A stretch of 34,959 nt of DNA from JBBRMW01 sp038239365 (GTDB lineage Bacteria > Chloroflexota > Anaerolineae > Aggregatilineales > UBA2796). The stretch lies in NCBI GenBank assembly GCA_038239365.1, contig JBBSEU010000017.1, forward strand, positions 1-34,959, given 5' to 3'. Under the pieces are notes generated by a model that did no database searches, was not told the DNA's origin, and saw only the letters and a program-made list of their open reading frames with translations. The number at the start of each line of letters is the position of its first letter. Within the stretch, counting starts at the first letter, position 1. This document shows positions 15,836-25,400 of the stretch, piece after piece. Position numbers and translations under genes: made by a program.

Positions 15836-17065
15836 TTACGATGCGCTGAGCGGACGTTGGAAGAAGCGGTAGCGTTTATAGGGCACAGCGCGCATTGTCC
15901 GGGCAAGCGCCAACATCGGTTGATTGGTTTCCAGGAACCAGCCGCAATCGGTGTCCCAATACTTTTTAGTGTTCAAAAAGCCCTGGAACAAATCCAGATT
16001 GATCACGGCATCGACGCCCATGCTCTGATACTCCGGGCGAACGCCAAACAGCAGTACGCGCTGACCCTTGATACCCGGCTTACCCGTCAGGGCGGGCTTG
16101 ATCTTCCAGAACCACAACGCCTTGACGAGCGTAATCATTTCCGGTTCGCCGGGACGCGGATAGGCTTTGAGCAACACTTCGTTCATGTCCGGCAAGCCCA
16201 GCACAAACGAAACGATCTTGCCATCGACTTCGGCAAAGCGCGCTATCTCTGGATCGTAGTAATCCTTCAGATCGGTGAACAGGTGATCCATCTCGTGATC
16301 CGTTGGCGGCACTGCGCCCCAGTTCTTTTGCCACGCGGCAATGAACACTTCGCGCAGCGCCTTCAAATCTTCTTTCAGACTGCCTAGATCGGACTTTCGC
16401 ACGGTGATCTTACGCTTTGCTTTCGTCATTTCGGCCACCCGCACCAACTTCTCAGGCAGCCCTTTGCGATCTTCCCCGGCTAACAGTTCCGGGTTCGAGT
16501 ACCAACTCTCTAAGTCCATCACCTTAGCGAAAGCCAGACCGCTTTCTTCAATCAGCCGCTGATAATAGGGCGGATTGTACGGCATCAGGATCGCTGGCCT
16601 CGTGAATCCCTCGATCAACAACCCGCATTCATCGTTCAGCGTGAAGTTGGCCGGGCCGCGTAAGGTCGTCATACCCTTCTTGATCGCGTACTCCGAAGCC
16701 GCCTTGAACAGTGCCGTCGCCGCTTCCTGATCGTCAAAACATTCAAAAAAACCAAACCAGCCGATCTTTTCCTGCCAGACCTCGTTGTGACGGCTGTTGA
16801 TGACCGCCGCAATGATCCCTACCGGTTTATCACCCCGCCACGCAATATAATATTCGCCCTCAAGGTATTCCCAGGTGGGATTCTTTTTCCTGTCCAATAG
16901 CTTCCGACGTGCCGAAAGCAGCGGCGGCACCCAGTTTGGATCGTTCTTGTAGACCGCCCAGGGAAACTCGAAAAAGACTTTCATATCGCCCGAACCGAAG
17001 TTCAGGTCATCCGCGACTTTGCGTACTGTCAATTGTTCGGTCAACTGTGCTGTTGCAGCGGCCAT
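15836..17065 (-). CDS. GNAT-like acyltransferase family protein, about 409 residues
   Basis: The N-terminal half has the pattern of a GNAT-related family common in Chloroflexota and Bacteroidota: 'FFEFPWAVYKNDPNWVPPLL', 'LEGEYYIAWRGDKPVGIIAAVINSRHNE', 'KIGWFGFFECFDD' and 'YAIKKGMTTLRGPANFTLNDECGLLIEGF'. The last segments resemble the acyl-CoA-binding strands. The C-terminal half repeats a weaker GNAT-like unit containing 'LLFGVRPEYQSMGVDAVI'. The acceptor substrate is unknown. The reading frame extends upstream to 17314, but that extension is Arg/Cys-rich and overlaps the neighbouring gene. The ATG at 17065 has AGAGGG 7 nt upstream and starts the conserved region, so it is preferred. It is followed by the MFS gene after 21 bp. 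Confidence 0.8.
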   Translation of the reverse strand: MAAATAQLTEQLTVRKVADDLNFGSGDMKVFFEFPWAVYKNDPNWVPPLLSARRKLLDRKKNPTWEYLEGEYYIAWRGDKPVGIIAAVINSRHNEVWQEKIGWFGFFECFDDQEAATALFKAASEYAIKKGMTTLRGPANFTLNDECGLLIEGFTRPAILMPYNPPYYQRLIEESGLAFAKVMDLESWYSNPELLAGEDRKGLPEKLVRVAEMTKAKRKITVRKSDLGSLKEDLKALREVFIAAWQKNWGAVPPTDHEMDHLFTDLKDYYDPEIARFAEVDGKIVSFVLGLPDMNEVLLKAYPRPGEPEMITLVKALWFWKIKPALTGKPGIKGQRVLLFGVRPEYQSMGVDAVINLDLFQGFLNTKKYWDTDCGWFLETNQPMLALARTMRAVPYKRYRFFQRPLSAS

Positions 17066-17171
17066 CGTTCTGCCCTCTTGCCCTCTGTCTGTCCGTATCG
17101 TCCCGCCTCGGAGTCTACCAGCACACCGATTGAATAGCGAACAGGCCGCAACCGCACGACGACGCGACTTC

Positions 17172-17750
17172 TTAAGGACGTTCGCGCAAGACCTTGATCG
17201 CTTTCGCATAATCGCCCTTCGGTGCGGCAGCAGTGGCGAAAGTTGCGGCCACTGCCCAGACAATCGAAACGATGAACAGAATGCCGCCGCCCGGTAAGTT
17301 CGCGTGCCAGGCATACCAACCCGCCGCGATCTCGAACAGGGAGGTCGAAGTTTCCCCGGCAGCGAACATCAGTGCTTTGGCGGTTGCACTGGCCTGAACC
17401 ATGCTGTCTTTTTCGGTCATCACCGTGAAAAACGGGATGATCTGCATCAAGTGGCGCATCCCGAACGGATAATTTTCCGGGTGATCCGTGCCACGAATCC
17501 CGTAGCCCTTGAAGCGGATACCAACCAGTTTCCCGATCACCCAGTGACCGAACGCATGGCAGCACAGATAGATGACGAGCCAGCCGACGATCATCAGGAT
17601 GACCTGGATCAGTGCGCTGCTGACGGCATGTGCCGCGACATACAGGAACAACGCGCCGATCAACAGCCCTGCCAGTTGCAGAAGATTTCCATTGATAATC
17701 GACAGACGAAACCAGAACGGTGGACGCGGGATCGCCGGATTGGCAGTCAT
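17172..17750 (-). CDS. Membrane protein resembling an M50 site-2 protease, catalytic Glu replaced
   Basis: 192 residues with three to four hydrophobic segments (about 24-43, 46-64, and two after residue 115). The segment 'YLCCHAFGHWVIGKLVGIRF' matches the M50/site-2-protease pattern 'HExGHxxxAxxxGvxf', but the catalytic Glu is Ala (H65-A66-F67-G68-H69). No second NxxP..DGG motif is seen. It is therefore a likely pseudoprotease or another membrane protein sharing the metal-site helix. The ATG at 17750 has AGAGG 8-10 nt upstream. It stands between the Type IIG gene and the GNAT-like gene on the same strand, about 105 bp from each. Function unknown. Confidence 0.6.
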   Translation of the reverse strand: MTANPAIPRPPFWFRLSIINGNLLQLAGLLIGALFLYVAAHAVSSALIQVILMIVGWLVIYLCCHAFGHWVIGKLVGIRFKGYGIRGTDHPENYPFGMRHLMQIIPFFTVMTEKDSMVQASATAKALMFAAGETSTSLFEIAAGWYAWHANLPGGGILFIVSIVWAVAATFATAAAPKGDYAKAIKVLRERP

Positions 17751-17814
17751 GTTTAGTGCCTCTTAACAGTGGAAAAACTCCATAGCAGGCATTGTAACAC
17801 GTTCCCATTGGACT

Positions 17815-17839
17815 CCCCCTCGCCCTGAGGGAGAGGGGG
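17815..17839. repeat. REP-like GC-rich palindrome
   Basis: CCCCCTC (17815-17821) pairs with GAGGGGG (17833-17839), enclosing a mismatch and an inner CCC/GGG stem. A G-rich run follows to about 17853, ending against the stop codon of the Type IIG gene. There is no T-run for termination on the minus strand. The sequence style is that of interspersed palindromic repeats seen between genes in many genomes; genome copy number is needed to confirm. Confidence 0.5.
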
Positions 17840-17854
17840 TTGGGGGGTGAGGGC

Positions 17855-20800
17855 TTACAACCCCAACACCCGTTTCGCCACCCCGTCGATCTCCGCGATC
17901 AACCCCTCCACCGACGCCCGCGCCATCTTGCGCGCCTTGACCACCTGACCACTCAGCACCGCCCCGGCGACGGCCTCATGCGCCGCCTTGCTCAACCGTG
18001 CCAGTGCCATGTGATCGGGAATCGCCGCATCGAACTTTTGAATCGCGCACGCCTCAAACGGCGTCCGGCTAATATCGCGCTCTCCTACCTTACCCTTGCC
18101 GCGTGATTGATGCTTTTTGATCGCAAAATCGACGCATGGCGCATTGAGCAGCGCGCAGAGATAATGTGCTTCGTCGGCACTTTCCGTTTCAAAACAATAC
18201 GTTTTATAATCGGCAATAAACCCTTGCGTAGGGTACTCATAAACGAGCGGCGTTGCCCCATGTGTATCCATCACACATGCCGCCAAGTGAACCCCACTGC
18301 TGTTGTACAGTAACTTATACACGCCATTAGAGCGTTGATACGTCAATTTTTGCATGTAATTGTACTGATCGATCAAATGTTCAAATTGTGAAGTGCGTGT
18401 TTTTCGCTCATCCCATAATTTATCCGCAGGGGCAAACCATTCGCGCCAGCTTTCCGGTTTTCCGGCACCCAAGAAAGCATCACGATCCATTGGTAATAAC
18501 TTACCAGCATCCAGTCGGAAAGGCAGGGCTACCATATGCAGCTTTCGATAGCCAAATGGCAGCAAATTTTTACTTAGCAACGTGGCAAAGCGATTTTCTT
18601 CATATACCGTTCCGCTTAGCTTGATCCCTTTCCAAGGAACTTTGGCGTCGGTATCCACATCAGGATCGGTTATCATTGCGGGATTGAATGCTGTATCGCC
18701 TGATGCAATCATTTGCTCTGGTTTAATGAAACATAGGTTGCGCGGGAAAAGACCTGCCCCCGATTTAATTGCGTCGTAATAGTACGATCCGGCAACCTTC
18801 ACTTCGCCCAATAAAGCAGTTTCGGTACTTTCACATTGCAGCAGAGATCGTGCTTCGCTCAGTGGCATTTGGTGGCGCGGCAACCGTCCACTGTATTTGG
18901 TCGTCGGAATTGCATTTATGATCGTCTTGCCCATTTGCTTGATCATCACCGCTGTTGGAACATTGAACAGTGGTCTCACACCCAATAGATCAAGTACCCG
19001 CGTTAATCCACGTGCCTGAAAACGGCGGTGCTGTTTTGCCCCGGTGATCACACTGCGCGGCATCACGAACGCGATCAACCCCTCCGGCTTCAAATAGGTA
19101 TGTTCGCAGTGCGCCATGAACAGCGTCGATAAATCCATCTGGGTAAACAGGCTTGTCTCACCGCTGGTCAGCAAACCATAGCCGAAGGTGAGCCGCTTCA
19201 CTTCATCTTTGTAGGTTTTGTCCCTCACAAAACGGTAGCTGAGCCAGGGCGGGTTGCCCACGATCACATCGAACTTTTGTGCGCTCAGCAGCAGTGGCCG
19301 CGCCGTGTTTTTGAGCATGAACGCCCAGATCGAGTTACGCCCCTCGCGGATCAATCGGTTGAGCAGGCGCAGGTTGCTGCCCCAGTACAGTGCCGACGCA
19401 TCGGTGATACCCCGTTCTGCCGCCACGAATTTCGCCCGCACCACATCGCCAAACGCTTTACCAGCGCCCAGGTTGATCGATGCTTCCGACTCGCGGGCAT
19501 ATTCATCCATCAGACCGATCACGTCGTTGAAGACTGTCGGCACAGCAGCCGCTTCGCCGGGGATATTGAAATATTCACCTCTGCCTGCATCGACGGTCAC
19601 GATCAGCGTTCCCTGATTGACGCCTGTTTCTTCGGGCGTTTGCAGCGCGTCGGCCATGTACACGGGCAGCGGCGCATAACCCGCCCGGCCACCACTCCCG
19701 CGCATGTGCGGCGTGATTGCCAGAAGATAATTGATGCGCGCCACTGTCACGGCCAGCGGGTGAACATCCATCCCGGCCACGTTTGCCAGCGCGAAGTTCA
19801 CTAAATCCCAGCCGCGCAGCCCCTTATCGGCCAGCCGTCGCAGTGCCAGAAAAAAAAACGTCCCGCTCCCACACGACGGATCGAGCAGACTTTGGCCGGG
19901 GCGATAGTCGATTTCTTCAAGCGTCAGTTCGGCCAGCCAGTCCGGGGTATAAAATTCACCCAGATCGTGGCGCGTCTCCGGGTCTACCAAATCCTGATAC
20001 AATTGTTTGAGCAGGTCTTCGTTCACCTGTCGCAAATCGTACACGGTCAGGCTGTGTGCCAGCCGCCTGAACATATCGGCGGCTTCGGCGCGCACCGCCG
20101 GATCGTCCAGCACCCACGCAAAGAAATCGATCTCCCCCAGGTTGCTCACACCAAAACGACGAAAGCCGCCGCCGTCGATAATGTCCGTGATTGTTTTATC
20201 ATCACGGGGCGATTCGCCGCCCAGCGCGGCATAGGCCAGCAGCTTGGCAAACTGATTCAAAAAGGTGTGCCGCACGAACAGTTCATCGCTGCCCACGTCC
20301 GATCCGTAGACTTTTGCCAGCACCGCGCGCCACTGTGTCCGTTTGGTCTGCACCAGCGTCGAGTCGGCCATTCGTTCCAGCAGCCCGCGCAGCGTTTTGG
20401 CCGCCGCCTGAAAAGTGGGACTTTGCGAACCGAAGCGCCGCACAATGTCGGCGGAAGTGGGCGGTGCCTGCTTCTGGCTGAACAGATAGGCATCCAGCCA
20501 CAGGAACGCCGTCTCAGCATCGACTTTGCCCAGGTCAATCACATCGACAGGCTTTTCGATCAGTTTGTCGCCGCTGAGCGTATACACTTCAAAGCGCAGC
20601 CCATCCGTTAACAGTCCCACCGACTCCGCGCCGCGCTTGAGGGTTCGCAGATAATCGTACAGTTCGCGCAGGCCATCCGCCCGTTCACGCTCAAAATCGC
20701 GCTTGAACTCGAATACCAGATCGCGGAACAGCGCATCGATCCAGCCTTTTTTGCGCGCATCGATCCGCAAGAACTTCTCGACATCCACCGCTTCGGATTC

Positions 20801-20935
20801 GATTCCAAACGCATCGCTCAAAAACGCCAGGAAAATTTGCCGCCGAAAGTCATGGTGTGTGTCTGCGGCCTGTGCCGTCCGTGCGCTGCTCAAATATTTT
20901 TGAAACTGCTCGACAAAGGCGGATGGGGCGGCCAT
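17855..20935 (-). CDS. Type IIG restriction-modification enzyme (N6-adenine methylase with fused nuclease)
   Basis: A 1026-residue single-chain enzyme. The N terminus holds a PD-(D/E)XK nuclease: D67 in 'GWIDALFRDL' and E76-F77-K78 in 'VFEFKRD', preceded by helices. A helical connector (about 150-320) follows. The N6-adenine methylase core has 'DLGEFYTPDWLAELTLEE', SAM motif D352-P-S-C-G-S-G-T-F and catalytic N561-P-P-W564. The C-terminal 400 residues form a target-recognition region like those of Eco57I/MmeI-type enzymes. It would methylate one strand of an asymmetric site and cut at a distance; specificity is unknown. The promoter, with a palindrome over its -35 box, lies just upstream. A REP-like palindrome follows the stop codon. 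Distinct from the Type II pair at 7-9 kb. Confidence 0.9.
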   Translation of the reverse strand: MAAPSAFVEQFQKYLSSARTAQAADTHHDFRRQIFLAFLSDAFGIESEAVDVEKFLRIDARKKGWIDALFRDLVFEFKRDFERERADGLRELYDYLRTLKRGAESVGLLTDGLRFEVYTLSGDKLIEKPVDVIDLGKVDAETAFLWLDAYLFSQKQAPPTSADIVRRFGSQSPTFQAAAKTLRGLLERMADSTLVQTKRTQWRAVLAKVYGSDVGSDELFVRHTFLNQFAKLLAYAALGGESPRDDKTITDIIDGGGFRRFGVSNLGEIDFFAWVLDDPAVRAEAADMFRRLAHSLTVYDLRQVNEDLLKQLYQDLVDPETRHDLGEFYTPDWLAELTLEEIDYRPGQSLLDPSCGSGTFFFLALRRLADKGLRGWDLVNFALANVAGMDVHPLAVTVARINYLLAITPHMRGSGGRAGYAPLPVYMADALQTPEETGVNQGTLIVTVDAGRGEYFNIPGEAAAVPTVFNDVIGLMDEYARESEASINLGAGKAFGDVVRAKFVAAERGITDASALYWGSNLRLLNRLIREGRNSIWAFMLKNTARPLLLSAQKFDVIVGNPPWLSYRFVRDKTYKDEVKRLTFGYGLLTSGETSLFTQMDLSTLFMAHCEHTYLKPEGLIAFVMPRSVITGAKQHRRFQARGLTRVLDLLGVRPLFNVPTAVMIKQMGKTIINAIPTTKYSGRLPRHQMPLSEARSLLQCESTETALLGEVKVAGSYYYDAIKSGAGLFPRNLCFIKPEQMIASGDTAFNPAMITDPDVDTDAKVPWKGIKLSGTVYEENRFATLLSKNLLPFGYRKLHMVALPFRLDAGKLLPMDRDAFLGAGKPESWREWFAPADKLWDERKTRTSQFEHLIDQYNYMQKLTYQRSNGVYKLLYNSSGVHLAACVMDTHGATPLVYEYPTQGFIADYKTYCFETESADEAHYLCALLNAPCVDFAIKKHQSRGKGKVGERDISRTPFEACAIQKFDAAIPDHMALARLSKAAHEAVAGAVLSGQVVKARKMARASVEGLIAEIDGVAKRVLGL

Positions 20936-20974
20936 AAAATCTCACTGTGTTCGTTGTATTTTGTGCTGCCCACT

Positions 20975-21003
20975 ATTATAACCTGACCCGCCCTGACTGT
21001 CAG
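20975..21003 (-). promoter_or_regulatory. Promoter of the Type IIG gene
   Basis: On the minus strand -35 CTGACA (21003-20998) and consensus -10 TATAAT (20980-20975) are separated by 17 nt. The leader of about 33 nt carries only a weak GTGAG ribosome-binding site before the ATG at 20935. Confidence 0.7.
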
Positions 21004-21004
21004 G
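20992..21004. promoter_or_regulatory. Palindromic operator candidate CCTGAC-T-GTCAGG
   Basis: Perfect 6-bp arms around one central base. The palindrome overlaps the -35 box of the minus-strand promoter and lies 11 bp before the -35 of the plus-strand promoter. A third half-site CCTGAC occurs at 20982-20987, inside the minus-strand promoter spacer. The layout suits a repressor controlling the restriction gene and possibly both divergent genes; no repressor gene is adjacent. Confidence 0.5.
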
Positions 21005-21014
21005 CACACACAGG

Positions 21015-21043
21015 TTGAAATAGTCCGCGTGCCGGGCTAGACT
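21015..21043 (+). promoter_or_regulatory. Promoter of the FlgD-Ig envelope protein gene
   Basis: -35 TTGAAA (21015-21020) and -10 TAGACT (21038-21043) are separated by 17 nt. The predicted start near 21050 leaves a 25-nt leader with AAGGA 8 nt before the ATG at 21076. A TTG at 21052 would lie almost at the transcript end and is not used. Confidence 0.55.
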
Positions 21044-21075
21044 CGCGCCGTTTGGATCGTTTACAAGGATCAACT

Positions 21076-22434
21076 ATGCGGCTTTCCCCGCTTCTCACGT
21101 TGTTAGCGGCACTGGTAGCAGTGATCGTGGTTGGGGCAGGCGCAGCGCGCTTGCTGCAACCGCCCCGTCCACTGCTCAGCGATGCGTCGCTCAGCCTCGA
21201 TCACATTTCGCCCAATGGGGATGGTACAGAGGACGCGACTCGCATTCACTACACGCTTAACCGCAACGCCCGGATCACGATCAGCTTCCGGCGCAAATCG
21301 GACGGCGCTGAATACGCTTTTCGCAAGGACGAGCTGCGCCCCGCCGAGTCGTATCAGGTGTTGTTCAGCGGCGTCGTGAATGGTTATACCCTGCCCGGCG
21401 AAACCCCTGCCAGTGAAATTGACGCGCGCCTGATTCCTGATGGTGACTATACCTGGATGATCAAGGCAGTGGCCGAAAATGGTGAGACGGCGCAAACCAC
21501 TGGCAATCTGACGGTTAGTGAGGCCGACAGCGTCTTGCCGACTATTCAGGATTTCAGCGTATCGCCCGCCACTTTCACACCGAATCAGGATGGCGTCGAT
21601 GATCGTGTGCAGCTTAATGTGTACCTTGCCAAGAAGGCGACTCTGACCGTCTACCTGGAAAATGCAAAGGGCACGCGCTTCTACGTCCCGGAGCGAGTCG
21701 AGATGCGGCAGCCGGGCGAAGCAGGCGCGCATCACTTCGATTATGATGGCGGCGTCGATAACGATGTGACACCGCCGCCCGATGGTCAGTATACGCTCGT
21801 GGCCGTTGCCGAAGATATTGAAGGTCAGCGCGTGCGCCGAACCAGCGCCGTGACGCTCAAAGACGGCGGCTTGCCACAGGTGGAGATCAAAGCGCAAACC
21901 AGCGGCAGCACGGTCACTTACGGCACACTGCCATTCACTCAGGGAATGGTTCAGCCGCCCGCCGGGGTCACATCAACCCAGGCCAGATTGCAACTCACTC
22001 AGGGCGATCTACTGACCTTCAAGCTGGTTGTCTACAACTACGGCAATACCCCGATTCGCACGCTTGGCCCCTGGCCGGGTCAGGTCTACGAGTGGGATCA
22101 ACTGAGCGCCAAATACGCCGATAAGACGATCTCCAAATCGGGCGTCTGGCGGATCGGCCTGATGTGCGAAACGGCGGAGACGGATTTCCCGTGGCGTTGG
22201 GCGATTGGCGCACCCGATGCGCTGCACAAAGTCACCGATGACAAAGGTCAGACGTTTTACTACCTTAATCCCGGCGAAAGCGCGACGGTTTGGGGCGCGG
22301 TACGCATGAGCAGTCTGGTCAAATCGCGCAACCCGCAGGAGTGCTGGGCGGCTTTGATTCACGAAGATGTGACGATCCCGCCCGCGCAAAGCCATGTCGG
22401 GCCGATCAAAGTCGAGTTAATCGCCGCGCCGTAA
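21076..22434 (+). CDS. Membrane-anchored extracellular protein with two FlgD-like Ig repeats
   Basis: 452 residues. Residues 5-24 form an N-terminal signal anchor without a lipobox. Two repeats start with calcium-loop-like 'SPNGDGTEDATRIHYTL' (residue 45) and 'TPNQDGVDDRVQLNVYL' (residue 168), the hallmark of FlgD-like Ig modules, each followed by beta-strand patterns such as 'DGDYTWMIKAVAENG' and 'DGQYTLVAVAEDIEG'. The C-terminal 170 residues form a further beta-rich domain with 'LTFKLVVYNYGNTPIRT'. It probably acts at the cell surface in adhesion or structure. The ATG at 21076 has AAGGA upstream. It ends 2 bp from the convergent GAP1-like gene. No ligand can be predicted. Confidence 0.75.
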   Translation: MRLSPLLTLLAALVAVIVVGAGAARLLQPPRPLLSDASLSLDHISPNGDGTEDATRIHYTLNRNARITISFRRKSDGAEYAFRKDELRPAESYQVLFSGVVNGYTLPGETPASEIDARLIPDGDYTWMIKAVAENGETAQTTGNLTVSEADSVLPTIQDFSVSPATFTPNQDGVDDRVQLNVYLAKKATLTVYLENAKGTRFYVPERVEMRQPGEAGAHHFDYDGGVDNDVTPPPDGQYTLVAVAEDIEGQRVRRTSAVTLKDGGLPQVEIKAQTSGSTVTYGTLPFTQGMVQPPAGVTSTQARLQLTQGDLLTFKLVVYNYGNTPIRTLGPWPGQVYEWDQLSAKYADKTISKSGVWRIGLMCETAETDFPWRWAIGAPDALHKVTDDKGQTFYYLNPGESATVWGAVRMSSLVKSRNPQECWAALIHEDVTIPPAQSHVGPIKVELIAAP

Positions 22435-22436
22435 TA

Positions 22437-25400
22437 TTAGTAGGTGTGCTGCTTCAAAAAATAGCCGTTGATCCAGCGCAGCGCATCGATCACCGAACGC
22501 GGCTGCGCCCGGCCTCGTGCCAGTTGCAGCCCAAAGCCATTGGCGGCCAGGCTGCGCTCATTGCCCTTATCGCTCACGACGACCAGCAGCTCGGCCAATA
22601 GTTGAGCATTCTCAGACAGTGGCGCGACGATCTGCTGCTGCGTATACAGCTTGATTTGCCCCCACAGTTGGTCAACCTCAGTCCTGAACGTCGCATTATC
22701 AAACGGTGTCGCGCCCTCTGGAAAAGCCGCCAGTAGATTATCGAACAGAACAACCAGTGTGTCCGTTTCGCGCAGCAAAATATTGACCGAGCGATTGCCC
22801 ATCAGGTGCGGTGTATCGGCCCGTTCCAGTCGCAGCCGCACTGGTTCCCCGAAGTGCCCGCCGATCCAGCGCAGCGTATCAATACCCGATGCGGGCCCCG
22901 CCTCATTTTTGAGCATGATCGCTGTGCTTTCCGGCCTGCTGTTCGGTTTGGGGCGGTTCTTGCCAAGCTGAATGATTTGTGCGGCGATCCGGTACAGGTT
23001 GTTTGCCAGTCGTTCCCGTTCGGTGTTGGATAATCCGCCAGTCATCGCCTCAACTGTTCGACGCAGTTTGTGAATCGGCGGCAGTTCGCGTGACTCGTGG
23101 TAGGTGGTTGCCATATCCATCAAAAGCTGCGCGCCGAGCGTCACGTTTTCGGTGAAGGCCGCAAAATCCAGGCCGCCCATCAAAACGCGAAAACGATAGG
23201 TTGTATCCAGCACCCTAAAAACGTCCGTGCCGTTCTGTTTGCCGATACTGTCCGTCACCATTTTGGCCTGGTTCAGCGGCGCACGACGCACATAATTACG
23301 CAGCACATCCAGTGACGCCGTTGTGGACTGCTGCCCGCTGTTGATGAGCGCGTAGACCTTGTTGATCAGGTCAGTTCCCTGCGGCCCCAGTTGCAGCGCA
23401 TTTTCGAGCAGCGCCGAGGCCAGCCGCAACGTTTCGGTCATATCGCCCCGATCCGCTTCGGCTTTCATCAGGCGCAGCACCGGATCGAAGCCAATCAGCG
23501 GCATCAGGCCGCTGTCGCCGCACAACAGATCGGTCAACTGCCGAAAGGCAAAGTCCAGTTCCGACTTCCAATCGTTTGCCACCAATGCGCCCAGGTAGGC
23601 ATTCGCGCGCGTCAATGGCCGTAGCTGGCTACCCTGCATTTCGCTGAAGGCCGCTTCCAGTTGCGGAACACTGAGCGGCGTTTCGCGGAAAATGCGCTGT
23701 GTGGTCTGGCTCAGTTCATCCTGACGCGCGCCCTGATACAGCATGTTTTGATAATATTCGAGCTGCGTCACGGCCACATCAAAGCGTTCGCGTACCAGAC
23801 TGAGCGCGACCAGATATTGCACCGAGGCCGGATCGAGCGTTCGCAAAACGGGCAGTTGGCTCAAACTGTCAATGATCTGTTGTGTCAGCAAGTCGAAGCG
23901 CGTGCCGAGCGGTTTACGTCCCACCTCGACCAGCCCGGAAAGCACCGTCGCATCGATCAGATCGCTGCGCTGCATCAGGATCGCCCATTCGGTCAGTCGT
24001 GCCAGGATGATCGGGCGATGCGCTGGCTCAAACGAAGCCGTTGCCCGCGACAGCAGGCCATGCGGCGCAGGCGGCTGCGCGCCGGGCGAGAGATGCGGGA
24101 TCAGCACCCGCATTGCTTCGGGTAGTTTGCCCACCAGCGCGCCATCATTCGACAGCCGTTGCAAGCCGCCGATAGGCAGGAACGTCGCCGCCAGCAAAAA
24201 GACGCTGCGCGCCACCTGTTCATCGGCGTAGGCGGGTCTGCGGCTTACACCGATCACATGCGCCATTGCCAACTCAAGTTGTAATTCGGGCGGCGCATTT
24301 AGAAATGATTCCAAGAATGCACGCAGTTTAACCGTATCGCCTTTTGCGATCACTGCGTTGGCGCTGGTTCGCGCGGCCACCGTCAGCAGTGGCCGCCAGC
24401 GTTCGGCGTCGGCTTCAGGGAGGCTCATCACCCAGCGGATGATCAGCTTATAGACGGCCTGGGCATGTTCACCCTCGGCAAATTGCTTCAACTGATTGTA
24501 GATTGCATCCGCCACTGTGTTGAACTTGGAGGTGAGCGGCATCAAAATATCCGCTACGCCCGGTTCATCCAGTGTCAGCGCAAAGGCCAGCAAATGCCGC
24601 GCATAAGCGATCCGCATATCATCCGGCAGGGTTGGGTCTTCGCGCAGCACCCCCGCCACCATCACCGGATCAGCCGCCTGTCCATTGATAATCGCGCTGT
24701 CCAGGCTGGCACGCTTGGCCGCCCAGCCTAGTGCATTGGCAAGATCATCTTTACGGAGGGTTCGCCAGATGGCCGTCCGTTCGAGCTTCTGGGTTTGTTC
24801 GATCACCAGTGCCGGGTCAAGCCGAAGCTGCGCCATGATGAAATGGCTGTAGCTATCGGTGGGTGCGTCATTGAGCAGCTTGCCCGTCCCCCAGTCGAAG
24901 ATCAGATGCCGTCCGGGGCGTGCTTCGGGTGAGGCCAGAAACTTGATCTGCGAATTGGTTTGTCCCGGATCGATCACGCTGGTGGCAAAGGTGATCGTTG
25001 CCCGAACGGGCGCGGGCAGCAGCGTTAGCAAGCCCTGTACAAAGGTCATTCGATCCCGTAATGAGAGCGGCGCATTGATCACCCCGATCCCCATCGCCTG
25101 TACCAGCCCGGCGATCAGACCACCCACGATTTTCGTATTGTTCTTGCAGAAGCCGATCAAGGACAGCAAATCGTCAATTTGCGTTTCAGAATCGGCGGCT
25201 TCGGGGTTATCCAGCACGAATGGTGGCAAATCGGTACGCGGCGTGGCAAAGCGCGGGATCGGCTCACGCGCGAACGCCTCAAACAGGCGAATATTGCCCC
25301 CCAACAAGCGCAGCGGCACACTCGGCATGAAAATGTACTGGAACTGCGGGGCACCACTCGCTCCCTGCTGTGCCTTCGCCAGGATGTAATCGACGCTCTC

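Noticed and set aside
17066..17314. N-terminal extension of the GNAT-like frame
   Set aside because: Arg/Cys-rich sequence overlapping the M50-like gene; the ATG at 17065 has AGAGGG upstream and starts the conserved region.
19892..20611. Open frame antisense to the Type IIG gene
   Set aside because: Shadow of the methylase-nuclease coding region, no domain.
21103..21897. Open frame antisense to the FlgD-Ig protein (264 codons)
   Set aside because: Shadow; the plus strand has a promoter, a ribosome-binding site and recognisable repeats.
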